Positions 36,101-45,305 of a stretch of DNA of 64,000 nucleotides are shown here, in pieces; within the stretch, counting starts at the first letter, position 1; every line of letters begins with the position of its first letter. The stretch covers positions 1 through 64,000 of the forward strand of contig JAJQED010000008.1 in the NCBI GenBank assembly GCA_021201825.1, in the 5' to 3' direction. A program made the position numbers and the translations under genes. The DNA comes from Alistipes sp. (lineage in GTDB: Bacteria; Bacteroidota; Bacteroidia; Bacteroidales; Rikenellaceae). Below the pieces are notes generated by a model. The model saw only the letters and a program-made list of their open reading frames with translations, searched no databases and had not been told where the DNA came from.

Positions 36101-37171
36101 GATGATCCTGCCGCGCTCGTCCCCGCCGGAAGTGAAATAGACGTCCACCGGCTTCATTTCCCGCTTAATATAACTCAGCCCGGCATACTGGGTCCCTACC
36201 CAGATACCTCCCTCGATATCCCGGAACAACACGTTGGCGAACCGGTCGACCCCTTGTTCGGCCTGGGTGCCCGAAGAGACGGCCGTTGTCGCCCCGGACC
36301 GGATATCGAACAGGTAGAGGCCGTTGTCGGAACCTATAAGAAGCCTGCTGTCGTCATACGGGAGGATGCTTTTGACCGGATAGTGCGAGGCCCGGTGTAC
36401 CGCATGTACGGCACCGTCTTCGCCGTACAGGTCGATCCATATCAGTCCGTCGGTTTCGAGGCCGCACCACAACCGTCCCGCGAAATAGTACATCGCCCGC
36501 AGTTCCGCATTGATATGGCCGGGCGCTATGGTTTCGGCCGGCAACAACCGCAACCTGCGGCCCGAAGCATCGTATTCGGCTATACTGCCCAGTTCGCAGC
36601 CGATTATTACATTGCCGTTATGACCGTGTTTGACCGTACCGATAAATGCCGACTGGAGGCTGTTCTGGACAAGGCTCCCTGTCTCGGGATCATATATGAA
36701 CCAGCCCTGTCCCCGGGTGCCGATCCATAGTTTCCCGTCGGTATTTTGTAAAAGTCCGGTTACGGCAGCGGTGACCGTTATGCCGTCCTCGGTCTCGGCT
36801 TCGAACCTCTCGAACAACTCCCGACGTTTGTCAAATACGAACAGGCCACCGGCCGTACCGACCCACAGCCTGCCGCTGCGGTCGGACAGGATATCGAATA
36901 CAGAGGTATTGTCCAACCCGTGGTAATCCCGGTTGGCGGAGGAAAACGATTTGAAAAAACGGCCGTCGAACCGGTTCAGCCCGTCGAGCGTACCCACCCA
37001 GAGGAACCCGTCCTCATCCTGTGTGACGGACCTTACGGTATTGCTGGACAGCCCGGCGGAATTGTCATAGGTGACGAAACCGAACTCCACGGCACGGTCG
37101 GCCACGGCAAGCACGGGCATGCAGGCAGAGAGAAATAATAACAGTAAAATCGAAGTACGGGTCGTTTTCAT
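33152..37171 (-). CDS. Hybrid two-component system sensor/regulator HTCS1
   Basis: 1339 residues with the full HTCS layout. A signal peptide is followed by about 14 Reg_prop propeller repeats (LWVGTLDGLNRFDG type, residues 30-690) and a Y_Y_Y domain (about 700-775) in the periplasm, then one membrane helix near 782. The cytoplasmic part has HisKA with its phospho-His near 829 (NIAHEIRTPLT), HATPase with N-box (NLLSNATKYA) and DDGPGI, REC with phospho-Asp near 1124 (VVTDIMMEGMDG) and KPF, and an AraC-type HTH (1245-1330). All catalytic motifs are intact. It should sense a glycan fragment and activate nearby SusCD and enzyme genes; which ones is not shown. Confidence 0.96.
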   Translation of the reverse strand: MKTTRTSILLLLFLSACMPVLAVADRAVEFGFVTYDNSAGLSSNTVRSVTQDEDGFLWVGTLDGLNRFDGRFFKSFSSANRDYHGLDNTSVFDILSDRSGRLWVGTAGGLFVFDKRRELFERFEAETEDGITVTAAVTGLLQNTDGKLWIGTRGQGWFIYDPETGSLVQNSLQSAFIGTVKHGHNGNVIIGCELGSIAEYDASGRRLRLLPAETIAPGHINAELRAMYYFAGRLWCGLETDGLIWIDLYGEDGAVHAVHRASHYPVKSILPYDDSRLLIGSDNGLYLFDIRSGATTAVSSGTQAEQGVDRFANVLFRDIEGGIWVGTQYAGLSYIKREMKPVDVYFTSGGDERGRIISSFAQDGTGRIWVGTEDDGIVCIENGVGITDPRLPGWEAGPGTIRSVRCLLYDRGVLWIGTPKNGIYSYETATGRMRNYRYDKNNNNTLHDDCVDALIVTGKGKLYAGTPWGFAGYDPVRDVFTRVMRGGNNLDVCGFAPNDDESFFVVSPSFGVRLYFPDSDRLQHYPFPTGDRSEIKCLCTDGDAVYLGSEAGIFTIDHRERCLVWYSDGGRGLDASAIATDKAGNIWVSTGNAVCCLADGRRYLWLTAGNGLPSGILSSKAALRAADGRLYFGTINGVASFDPARLEINPYHPVSVISDLYINDKPVEIVRPGSAEPGLMAAVYMGGRVELPYRNNSFAVSVSSSSYQIPARNRYAYLMEGLNREWVTTDDSYIRFEKIPPGRYRLYVRSSNDDGLWGSESAPLHIRIMPPFYLSWIALAVYLAVLAAGVWLAYRYVQARSRKRMREFLQRQEKQNYRSKMDFFTNIAHEIRTPLTLIKAPLDFILESGEYMGPRTRNYLGVMQRNANNLLDMTNQLLDLQKSEGSDYNPVMRRTDVSGTVREVCARFGPLHEVSGLRLQAAIADGIVAGADADALGKIAANLLSNATKYAASLISVELRTDGSTFTLTVTDDGPGIRPGEQESIFKSFYRSEGSKSGSGIGLSLVKLLVDKHKGRVSCGNMPGGGARFVVEIPCNLTPSVMEEEAEQMSGEAAAPAPGYEPEPVPPVTDGEGSQANVLVVEDNPELLDMMTDILSGRYNVLRATEGNGAIRILENHGADLVVTDIMMEGMDGYRLCEFIKSDISYCHIPVIQVTAKTNLADKIKGLGYGADAYMEKPFSPQHLLVQVQTMLLNRERIARSLRRGEEPDGVRVAGLSGRDREFLVKLDMQVAENIANETFSIEELAGTMFMSRSNFYRKIKALTGLAPNDYLKKYRLTRAAKLLQEGQYQITEIFEMVGFKSAAYFSVCFKEEYGMTPRQYRTQSRNGELPGQDGNTPQ

Positions 37172-37217
37172 CGGGCTGAGTTTGGGTCGGAACGCCTCCG
37201 TGGCGGGAAGCGATATG

Positions 37218-37225
37218 CAAATTTA
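37218..37225 (-). promoter_or_regulatory. -7 box of HTCS1
   Basis: On the minus strand TAAATTTG matches the TAnnTTTG consensus and would start transcription about 40 bases before the HTCS1 ATG. The -33 element is poor. Confidence 0.45.
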
Positions 37226-37264
37226 AAATTCCTGGGGGATAATCCGACCTCCCGGCTGTCAATA

Positions 37265-38903
37265 TCAGTATATGACAATGGTAATCCTGTCGGCCGTGGG
37301 GCCGAAATAAGCGGGCCCTGCTGAGGGCCGGGGTTATACGGCCTCCGGCAGTGCCGGGAGCGAACACCGGTGGTACGTAAGGCTCCGTCACTCCCGAGCC
37401 GTACCGGCTGGCGATCCCCGGTTCTACGATGCGCAGGTCGATGGTCGGGGGTATTTCGCTGTCGTTGGGAATATTGATCACCCCGTCCTCCGAATCGTCG
37501 GCGTTATAATTGAATCCCCACGGGTTACGCATTGCGAAAAGCATAGAGCTGTTGCCCGTGTGCATGGCGGTGTAGGCATGGGCGGTCGCGGTGGAGACTG
37601 CCGTACCGCTGATAATTTTAGACGGGGAAAATCCACCCACTACGAATTTACCCTGTTTGAGGCTCACCTCAACAGCCCGGGCCAGCTGCTCGTTATTGAG
37701 CACCCCGCGGTCGAAAGAGAAGCTGTTGCCGTCGCCCGTAAAGAGCGGAATGGCATGTTCGGTCCCGATGCCGTTTATATCCGTATTGACCTTATAGACG
37801 GCGTTCCATTTGATGATCGCCTTTTCGAGCACCGAGGTCCAGCAGGCCACGTTGTTCTTCCCCGACACGGACTGTATATCCCCGTTCCCGTCGGCAAGGA
37901 ATTTCGAGGACACCGTGACGTATACCGGGTCCCCCAGCGGGTCGAACATCGCCACGGTGTATGTATTGTCGCCGTTGTCGGTGATCAGCGACTTTATGAA
38001 ATCCGGATAGATATAAGCGAACGAAGCGAAGACCGCAATGGCCGAACAATCCCCTATACCATGCTGGTTGGCATCGGAGGGATTGGGGTTTCCCGAGGTG
38101 GGGTACAAAAGCACGCCGAATTCTTTCCATGAAAAATCGGCCGCATTTGTCGCGGGGACCGGGGGTTCGCTGGCCGCATCGGCCAGCCAATCCAGATCCG
38201 ACTGGCTCACCGGGTTCTGTTGCAGGTTGCGGGCGGCATTTGCATAGTGCGATCCCATCGGGGTTACCGAGGAATAGGTATCCCCGCCGGCATAGACCAT
38301 CAGGTCGCTTATATCCAGTTTTATGCTTTGCAGGGAATACTGGGCGATCTGGGTCGCCCCTCCCCCGCTATTTGCCGTGATGTCCAGTCGGATAAACTGG
38401 TAGGCGCGGGTATTGGAGATCTCGAACTCCTTTTTCTCTTTACGTTCGGTAAATACTTGGTCGGTCTGGCTGTCGAGCAGAGTCCAGTTCTCCTTATCGT
38501 TGGAACCGTACACGGACCATGACCTGGGATCGCACTCCGGCTCGTCGTCCGCCGAAGTGAGGGCGTAGTAGTTGACCACAGCGCTCTCGTATCCGCTCCA
38601 CAGGATGTAGAAATTGCTGTGGTATGTTATGAACTTGGTATTGTTATTACCGTCGACAAGCTGTGCAAGCCCGCTGCCCGACGGGGAGTCGGCATACTGC
38701 GATTCCAAAACCCCGCCGGTCGGCATCCGGGAAGAGGAAGAGGAGACGGTATGGGTATTGGGTTCGGTGGCCGGAACCGCATCCTCGCTATCCGAACAGG
38801 CGGACAGCATAACCGTCGCGATCGTTACGGCAAGGCAAAAGAGCGCCCTGAACAAGCCCCGCATCCTGCCGGACGGGTAGGCTTGTATAAACGTTGTGTT
38901 CAT
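37265..38903 (-). CDS. Calpain-like (C2) cysteine protease lipoprotein, frameshifted near the 3' end
   Basis: A lipoprotein (lipobox LSAC near residue 36) with an N-terminal F5/8-type-C-like sandwich (about 50-185: LVDGNNNTKFIT, WSVYGSNDKENWTLL, YQFIRLDIT) and a calpain-type protease domain. The triad is visible as Cys in QHGIGDCSAIAVFASFAY (about residue 284), His in TAHAYTAM (about 443) and Asn in MRNPWGFN (about 461). As read, the frame runs to 37065 and overlaps HTCS1 by 107 bases with an unlikely His/Arg/Cys-rich tail. Shifting by one base within 37267-37333 gives GPTADRITIVIY and a stop at 37265, leaving a normal 93-base gap; 545 residues would result. It probably degrades or processes proteins outside the cell. 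Confidence 0.75.
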
Positions 38904-38943
38904 ACGGTCGGTATTTTAGGTAGTTTTCTTCAGGTAAGGGTGT

Positions 38944-38988
38944 GACTGTGGCCCGGTATTGCGGATCACTCCGCAATACCGGACAGTC
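38944..38988 (-). terminator. Hairpin between GH38 and the calpain-like gene
   Basis: A perfect 13-bp inner stem (38953-38965 with 38970-38982) extended by a 6-bp outer stem (38944-38949 with 38983-38988). It follows the GH38 stop at 39006. No T run follows, so partial termination or mRNA processing is possible. Confidence 0.6.
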
Positions 38989-39005
38989 ATTTCCAAATTA
39001 AGATA

Positions 39006-42000
39006 TTAATATACAGCGAATTCGTATATCCTCACGGTATTGCCCTCGCTTTGGTCGGGCTTCGTGACGAGCAGCCTTACATAACGTGCCTTGACGGGTT
39101 CGGGCAGCAGGCGCTCGGTCTCCAGTGCGGTATTGTCATATACCGTATCGACCGTCGTCCACTCGTCCCCGGCTTCGGTTTTCACCTGCAGGCTGTATTC
39201 CTTGGTAATATAGTCGAGGGCCTCGAGGCCTGCGTGCATCACATACCAGCCGCGGACTTCGTTCTGGGCTTCCATATCCACGGCGATGAACTTGGGCCGC
39301 GCCGCACTGTAATCGCACCATTTGGTTGTAACCTCTTCGTCAAGGGCATTCTCGGCCCTTTCCGAGCGGTTCACCTCCCCGGAGCGCTCGATCACTGGTT
39401 TGCCGTAAACAAGGTTCTTCATCACCAGTTCGCCCTCGTCGGCGCCTTTAACCGGCAGCGCGATACGGAGCAAATCGCCCGCCGGGGCCGCCGCATTGTT
39501 CACATCGTTCACCACCGTGGCGGCAAATACCACTATGCGGCTGTTTTCGGGCAGGATCAACTGCCGAGCACCGGCCGGGATATCAATGCCGACACAGAAC
39601 ATATAAGTGAATTCGTACGGTACGTCCCTATTCTGGATCATATTGTGCTTGTGGGTTCCAACGAACGCTATATCCGCCGGTTTGACATATCCCTCGGTAT
39701 GGCCGGTATGGCCCCACTGTCCCACAAAGCCGCTGTAATAGGGCACCAGCACTTCATGCTCCCGTCCATCCACGGTGAACACGGCGTTGTTGTCGTGTTG
39801 GGTGGAGGCGGCAAGGATATACAGCTTGTTGAAGTTGCCCTCGGGGAGCAGTATGGTATCGCCGCGGCTCTTCACTGCATTCTCTGCATCGGCCGAGCCG
39901 ATCGTGAACCTAATGCCTTTGAAGTCGATCGACTCCGGCAGTAGCTCGGCCGCATAGGAGTTACCTTTTCCGTCGAAGTTGGCATCGGACCGGAACGAGT
40001 TGTATGAGGCGGTCTTCAGGTTATACGGCAGTTCCACGGGTACCGATTCGGGTAGGGACAGCGTCGTGGCCGGTGCGGCCAATTTTACCTTGAACGTCTT
40101 CATACCGTACGGCTTGACAGTAAATTCCAGCCGGCCGCCGTTATGTTCGGCATCGGCTATCACGTCCTCCACCCCGTTAAGTTCCTGTACCGAGACGATG
40201 TCGGCCCCGAAAGTGATGGCTACCTGCTGTGGCTCTTTGCCCGTGACCTCATAAAAGCGCACCACGTACTCGTCCGACTTCTCGGCCTGTTTCAACGCAC
40301 GCAGTACTACGTTATCGTTGTCCAACGAGATGAACGAGAAGCTGCGGCCCAGAGTACCTTTATGCTTAGGCGCGACGAACGCTACCAACGGTTGGTTAAG
40401 CACTTCGGCTTTATGAACGGTAGGAACACGGCAGTCCGATTCGTGTCCCATTATGGAATAGGTGAACACATGGTTACCCATATCCTGCCTGTTCTGGTAG
40501 GCATAGCCGCCCCTTGTGGCAGGGGTATGGAGCAGGGTCAGGCGGATGGTATTGTCGTCGGGCTTGTCCCAGCCGTATTTGCTGTCGTTCAGCACGGACA
40601 CCCCGTAACTGCCGTCGGCATCGGACAGGTCCGCCCACTGCTGGGCATACACCTCGTAAGCGGTCTCCGTGTTGTTACCCCGTGCGATGGACCCTACACC
40701 CAGGTCATAGACCGCCATCTCATTGGTTACGTTTAGCGGGAACTCGGCCTTGAGCAGGGCGTTGGTGCTTTGCCAGTCGATCTCGTTATAGATGTCGATC
40801 CGGTCGGGCTGCCCGCCCTCCGTAAGACGGATATACTGGCGGAAAGTCGAACCCTCGTGCGTACGTTCCACACATACGGACGAACGTATCGGGCCGTTCT
40901 CCACTACGGTAATATTGACATTGCCGGTAATGGCAACCGGTGCGGCGTCTATGGTCTTTTTGGTTATCTCCCACGCGGGCCAGCTGAACGACTCGTTCTC
41001 GGTGAACAGGGCCAGCCGTATCGACTTACCCTCTTTCACCAGCTCCCTGCCGTTGTTTTTGTCATATATGGACGATATATCGCCGTTTGCGTCAAGGGTA
41101 ACCCTGTAAACGCTGTTTTCGAGGACATTACCGGCGGCTGCAGCACCCTGCGCGATCTTACCGGCGCTGCCCTTTCGGATATCGTAAACAGCATAACCCA
41201 CGGCAGGCACCGACGCCCGGATGAGAAGTTTGGCCTCCCCGGCGGTATTGCGGGTTATCTGGTGAGGTACTTTCGTCCCCTTGTCGTCATATACGGCAAT
41301 GTTCTGTGAGCCACCCGGCAGGTCTATCTCCACGATGTCAGACACCGGGAACCCGACGGGGTTATAAATAACCAGCGGAGTCCCCTTAACATCCGTATCC
41401 AGCGCGCGCGACACCGCACCCACAGAAGTCTCCAGCACGTTGGCGAACTGTTTCATCGAGATCAGCTCGTCGTTCCATGAAAATTCGTATGCGCGGGGGA
41501 TACTCGTTCCCGTCAGGTCGTCGTGGAACTGGTGCCACAGGAACCTCTTCCATGCTTCGGTAAGCATATATTTGGGATAGGGCACCGCACCCAGCCAGTC
41601 TGCGGCTACGGCACTCCTCTCGGCCGCATCGGCCAGCAGTTCGTTACGGCGGTTGTAGAGTTTCATGGCTGCCTGGGAAGTGTAGCAACCGGTCGCGTGT
41701 ACGTCCATAAGCAGTTCGCTCGACCAAACGGGAAGTTCCGGGTGGCTGTCGAACGGCAGGTAATCCTTGAACATCCGGTCGCTCGTCGCGCTTATAATTT
41801 CCACCGGACCGTTACCCTGCAGGCTGAGTTCCAGGGCCCTTACCGACTCGATGGTCGGGGCGCCCCCCGTATCGCCCGTTCCGTAGTAATGGTAGACCGT
41901 CTTGATGGGACTGCGGTCCGTCAGGCTCCGCAGGTACCTGCTCTCGCTCAGGTCCTCATACCGCCATTTGGTGGTATAGTTGTGGGCATCCATTACCGCC

Positions 42001-42599
42001 ATGATGCGGGAACCGTCCACACCCTCCCACAGGCCGATCTCGAACGGTATCTTGCTGTCGCCATGGAACGGCCGGTGCCGCCACTGCAGCTTCTGGGTCG
42101 AGAACCCGATAAGTCCCGAGTGGGCCGCCACGGTAGGCAGGGTCCATCCGAAGCCGAAGCAGTCCGGCAGGAAAATATCGGTCCCCTCCACACCGAACTC
42201 GTCCCGGTAGAAATGCTGCCCGTAGAGGATATTACGGGTAAAGGACTCGGTGGACGGGATATTGGGGTCGTTGGCATCCCAAGTACTCCCGGTCACATGC
42301 CAGCGGCCCTCGTCGATATATTTCTTTATCAATTCGTACTGGTGCGGGTAATACTCTTTCATCCACTGGTATTTGATCCCGCCCTCGAAATTGAAGACAT
42401 AGTTGGGATATTTGCCCAGCAGGAACAGGTTCTGGTCCAGCGTCTTGAGGATATAGTCGCTGATCGAGCGCTGTACATCCCAGTTCCACTGCGAATCGAA
42501 GTGGGCGTTGGAGACCAGGTAGGCTTTGTTCTTCTGCTGCGCCCCTGCATATCCGGCGGCGAGCAGGAGGGCAAGGCATAATGATAGAATGCGTTTCAT
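39006..42599 (-). CDS. GH38 alpha-mannosidase with discoidin-like C-terminus
   Basis: A 1197-residue exported enzyme with a signal peptide (cleavage near GYAGA). GH38 signatures are clear: NAHFDSQWNWD (zinc ligands H33 and D35), STESFTRNILYGQHFYRDEFGV, and FLPDCFGFGWTLP with the nucleophile D146. The beta-sandwich domains of the family follow to about residue 860. The last ~140 residues (VNRSERAENALDEEVTTKWCDY, RYVRLLVTKPDQSEGNTVRIYEFAVY) form an F5/8-type-C module. It would remove alpha-mannose from N-glycan or mannan fragments in the periplasm or at the surface. The gene lies 52 bases after the BSP-type metallopeptidase and is probably co-transcribed with it. Confidence 0.95.
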   Translation of the reverse strand: MKRILSLCLALLLAAGYAGAQQKNKAYLVSNAHFDSQWNWDVQRSISDYILKTLDQNLFLLGKYPNYVFNFEGGIKYQWMKEYYPHQYELIKKYIDEGRWHVTGSTWDANDPNIPSTESFTRNILYGQHFYRDEFGVEGTDIFLPDCFGFGWTLPTVAAHSGLIGFSTQKLQWRHRPFHGDSKIPFEIGLWEGVDGSRIMAVMDAHNYTTKWRYEDLSESRYLRSLTDRSPIKTVYHYYGTGDTGGAPTIESVRALELSLQGNGPVEIISATSDRMFKDYLPFDSHPELPVWSSELLMDVHATGCYTSQAAMKLYNRRNELLADAAERSAVAADWLGAVPYPKYMLTEAWKRFLWHQFHDDLTGTSIPRAYEFSWNDELISMKQFANVLETSVGAVSRALDTDVKGTPLVIYNPVGFPVSDIVEIDLPGGSQNIAVYDDKGTKVPHQITRNTAGEAKLLIRASVPAVGYAVYDIRKGSAGKIAQGAAAAGNVLENSVYRVTLDANGDISSIYDKNNGRELVKEGKSIRLALFTENESFSWPAWEITKKTIDAAPVAITGNVNITVVENGPIRSSVCVERTHEGSTFRQYIRLTEGGQPDRIDIYNEIDWQSTNALLKAEFPLNVTNEMAVYDLGVGSIARGNNTETAYEVYAQQWADLSDADGSYGVSVLNDSKYGWDKPDDNTIRLTLLHTPATRGGYAYQNRQDMGNHVFTYSIMGHESDCRVPTVHKAEVLNQPLVAFVAPKHKGTLGRSFSFISLDNDNVVLRALKQAEKSDEYVVRFYEVTGKEPQQVAITFGADIVSVQELNGVEDVIADAEHNGGRLEFTVKPYGMKTFKVKLAAPATTLSLPESVPVELPYNLKTASYNSFRSDANFDGKGNSYAAELLPESIDFKGIRFTIGSADAENAVKSRGDTILLPEGNFNKLYILAASTQHDNNAVFTVDGREHEVLVPYYSGFVGQWGHTGHTEGYVKPADIAFVGTHKHNMIQNRDVPYEFTYMFCVGIDIPAGARQLILPENSRIVVFAATVVNDVNNAAAPAGDLLRIALPVKGADEGELVMKNLVYGKPVIERSGEVNRSERAENALDEEVTTKWCDYSAARPKFIAVDMEAQNEVRGWYVMHAGLEALDYITKEYSLQVKTEAGDEWTTVDTVYDNTALETERLLPEPVKARYVRLLVTKPDQSEGNTVRIYEFAVY

Positions 42600-42651
42600 T
42601 TTCGGTTTGAGCTATTTAGTTAGGTTTTCCTGTTCTTTTACGGGCAGCCGG

Positions 42652-43434
42652 TCAGACTTCTATATCCCCTACGGCGACCTGGTATTCGTGCCACAGCGAA
42701 TCTATATCGTACTCCTCTCCCAGCACATGTTTAATGGCACCGTCGAAAGACCAGGGGACCACCTCCAGCGTACTGAGATTGAATTTGCGGATAAAGTCCG
42801 GGTCCTTGTTGTCGCGCAGCCAGACAAAGAAATAGCCGGCCGTGCGGTAACCGTCCATATAGTTCCCGCCCCGGGGCCGTCCGTCGGGGCCGAATCCCCC
42901 GTTGGCCACCCGGACGGCATCGGCCATCCCCTCGATAAAGGCCCAGAAGACGCGGTTTGTACCGTAGGAACCGATCCCCTGCGGCTCGAGCTGATAGGCG
43001 TGGGTGAGCTCGTGAAGCAGGACCCCCCTTGTTTCGAACAGTACCTTTGCGGTATCGCTGTCCTGGAACGAGTTCTCGATATGGCGGGTGCTGTAAAAAA
43101 TATTCACGTTACCCCCTCCGCCGCCTTTGGCCGAGATGCCCTCGCTGTCTTCCAGCGTGTAGTAAATGCGGTGTACCGGTGTAATGCTGTCCTGCGGCGA
43201 GAAGTACAGTGTCGACAGCACGACCCTTGCCTGTTCGGCGATATATGATTCCGGATCGGGGATAATGCTGTTGTAAATAGCCGACCCGGCTGTCTCTGGT
43301 GCCTTATCCTCGAACACGATGTTACCCACGTCGTAACTCTCCCAACCGGACTGAGCCGGCAGGTTTTTCTGGGAACATGCGGCCAGGAGGGCAACGAGGC
43401 CGAGAGTGATCAATCGATTGGTTTTCATTGTCAT
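42652..43434 (-). CDS. Basic-secretory-protein (BSP)-type metallopeptidase lipoprotein
   Basis: A 260-residue lipoprotein; the start at 43434 (or 43428, two codons later) places the signal peptide correctly with lipobox LAAC near residue 19. A longer frame upstream lacks signal features and is rejected. The family motif LLHELTHAYQ (HExxH near residue 138) with downstream EGMADAVR, DGYRTAGYFFVWL and FIRKFN matches PF04450, plant-like basic secretory proteins that are probable zinc proteases. Gly-rich KGGGGGNVNIFYS precedes the motif. It leads the GH38 gene, so protein and glycan cleavage may be coordinated. Confidence 0.85.
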   Translation of the reverse strand: MTMKTNRLITLGLVALLAACSQKNLPAQSGWESYDVGNIVFEDKAPETAGSAIYNSIIPDPESYIAEQARVVLSTLYFSPQDSITPVHRIYYTLEDSEGISAKGGGGGNVNIFYSTRHIENSFQDSDTAKVLFETRGVLLHELTHAYQLEPQGIGSYGTNRVFWAFIEGMADAVRVANGGFGPDGRPRGGNYMDGYRTAGYFFVWLRDNKDPDFIRKFNLSTLEVVPWSFDGAIKHVLGEEYDIDSLWHEYQVAVGDIEV

Positions 43435-43683
43435 TATTTTATTAGGTGGTTGGAATAAGCAATGTGATCGGGTCGGGTTTACCGTGCGTTTCGCATTTCC
43501 CGCCCCAGCTGCCCGCAATCCTTTTATCGCCGACAGTATCGGGATGCGGCCGTATGTCCCGGCCGGCAAACGGACAGGGGCGGCAACTGCAAAACGGCAA
43601 ACTGCGGCACTTTGATCCCGGGAGCATTCCCCGCATATTTACGGACATGGACAAGTTAAGTCGGGTTGACTCTGCGAAGATAT

Positions 43684-43714
43684 AAAAAGGGCCGGAAGAA
43701 CCGGCTTCCGGCCC
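43684..43714 (-). terminator. Terminator of the SusC3-SusD3-lipoprotein operon
   Basis: A perfect 10-bp GC-rich stem (43689-43698 with 43705-43714), followed on the minus strand by TTTTTATA, 24 bases after the stop of the gene ending at 43739. The remaining intergenic bases to the BSP gene (43435-43683) show no gene and no clear promoter. Confidence 0.9.
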
Positions 43715-43738
43715 CTTCATATTTACGGTATCTTATTA

Positions 43739-45223
43739 TTATTCCCCGTATTTACGAAGTCTGAACCTCAGCCAGCCCTCGTTCCTGGCACTTATCGCAT
43801 ATACCATGAAATCACCCTCTTCTATGGTTGCGGTTTGCCGTGCTTCCCGCAGAATTATCAATCCGTCCGGATCATAGAAGATATTACGAACTTCGTCAAG
43901 CATGTCCCATCCTTCCTGTATTTGTGCCTCCGTAGCAGAACCGTACGGGGTAGCGGTCTGACCACCGAAAGTAAATATTATTCGGTCCTCGGTAATAGGC
44001 ATATACGGGGTGCCGTCCTGTAATGTATTGTAATAGAAAATCCACGTCCCCACAGACCAGGGGTATATCACCAGCGCACTGCTCTCACCGTTGAATTCCA
44101 CACAGTAGGCGTCGTCGAAAAGTGAAGTCGGCACCGAACCGTGATGGTTGCCGACCGTGAGGTTCGACACCCGGTTGATACCCCCGTAATTCGAATGGGT
44201 ATACATCCCGTAAATATCTTCGGCCGGCATCGGGGTGTCCAGTTCGAGGCCGCTCGTGCCGATAACGGAGAACGACGTGAGGTTACGGTTCATACCGCCG
44301 AAGCTGTTGCCGTCGTTGGATACCGTACTCCATGTAGCCTCGGTATAGTCGGAATTGAACGAAACCTGTTCCGTTACATGTACTGCATCCCGGTCGCCGG
44401 TAGATTCGATATAGGTAACGGTAATATAGCAGTTCGCCGCGTTGGACGGGTCTATGTCGTAAGTGTAGTGCATAACGAATTGCCCGGACGCATCACGAAC
44501 GATACCGTACTCCAAACCGGCGGACTGCAATGCCGTAAGGAACAATTCGGGAGTGGGCGTCAGGGTAGATACCGTCACAGCTTCGCTGTAAATAGTACCC
44601 TCTTCCGATACTGCGTAGGAAACGATATAGTACCGGGTGTCCATATCCAGCCCGGAAAGGGTTATTTCGAAATCGCCTTTGCCGGTCGTCGAGGCCCGGG
44701 CTTTGGTGCCGGTTGCGGCCGGGTTGGCAGAGGTTCCGTAATACACTCCCCGTTCGGTTATCTCGAGGCTTTCGAGTCCGTCGGAGATTCGGGCATTCAC
44801 TTGTATAGTCGTCAGATCGGCCGTTGTCCCGGTGATGCTGGTATTGAGGTAAGTAACTGTAGTAAACTGCCGGGACGAACCGTAGGAGACCTCGCCCGAA
44901 GAGTTCACCGCATATGAGCAAACATAGTATGACGTGCCGGCCGATAGGTTTGTCAGGTAGGCAGTGAATTCACCGGCTCCCGTACCCCCGTCGGCCTGTG
45001 AATTGCCGTCCAGCCGGGGGAATTCCTCCTGTTCCGACCAGCAGATCCCGCGTTCGGTGATATTGTCCCCGTAGACGTTGGCGATCACCGTGGCAGAATG
45101 GTACTGCCCGGAGTAGACCTCGTCGGTATTGGCGTGCAGCTGGCCCGCGAGATCGTTGTCGTCGTCGCAGCCTACCGCCGCTGCGGCAAGCAAAGCGATA
45201 CATGCTAAATATATTTTTTTCAT
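43739..45223 (-). CDS. Fn3-like surface lipoprotein (putative glycan-binding partner of SusCD3)
   Basis: A 494-residue lipoprotein (lipobox AAAVGC near residue 19). Two tandem fibronectin-III-like modules carry the Bacteroidota signature ITERGICWSE / ITERGVYYG followed by GEFTAYLTNLSAGTSYYVCSYAVN and GDFEITLSGLDMDTRYYIVSYAV (about residues 25-220). The C-terminal half (about 230-494) is a beta-rich domain I do not recognise. It lies in the third-gene position after SusC3 and SusD3, typical of SusE/F or SGBP surface glycan-binding proteins. It ends at a strong terminator. Binding function is inferred from position and modules only. Confidence 0.78.
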   Translation of the reverse strand: MKKIYLACIALLAAAAVGCDDDNDLAGQLHANTDEVYSGQYHSATVIANVYGDNITERGICWSEQEEFPRLDGNSQADGGTGAGEFTAYLTNLSAGTSYYVCSYAVNSSGEVSYGSSRQFTTVTYLNTSITGTTADLTTIQVNARISDGLESLEITERGVYYGTSANPAATGTKARASTTGKGDFEITLSGLDMDTRYYIVSYAVSEEGTIYSEAVTVSTLTPTPELFLTALQSAGLEYGIVRDASGQFVMHYTYDIDPSNAANCYITVTYIESTGDRDAVHVTEQVSFNSDYTEATWSTVSNDGNSFGGMNRNLTSFSVIGTSGLELDTPMPAEDIYGMYTHSNYGGINRVSNLTVGNHHGSVPTSLFDDAYCVEFNGESSALVIYPWSVGTWIFYYNTLQDGTPYMPITEDRIIFTFGGQTATPYGSATEAQIQEGWDMLDEVRNIFYDPDGLIILREARQTATIEEGDFMVYAISARNEGWLRFRLRKYGE

Positions 45224-45305
45224 CTCGTTATTTCTGTTTAGCAGTTTGGTGATAGCCCTGCGGTGGCGGGCCGATGCCGGCCGCCGCAGGTAACATATCC
45301 TTTTC

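Noticed and set aside
43442-43720. Small open frames upstream of the BSP gene on either strand
   Set aside because: They cross the terminator or intergenic sequence and have no supporting features.
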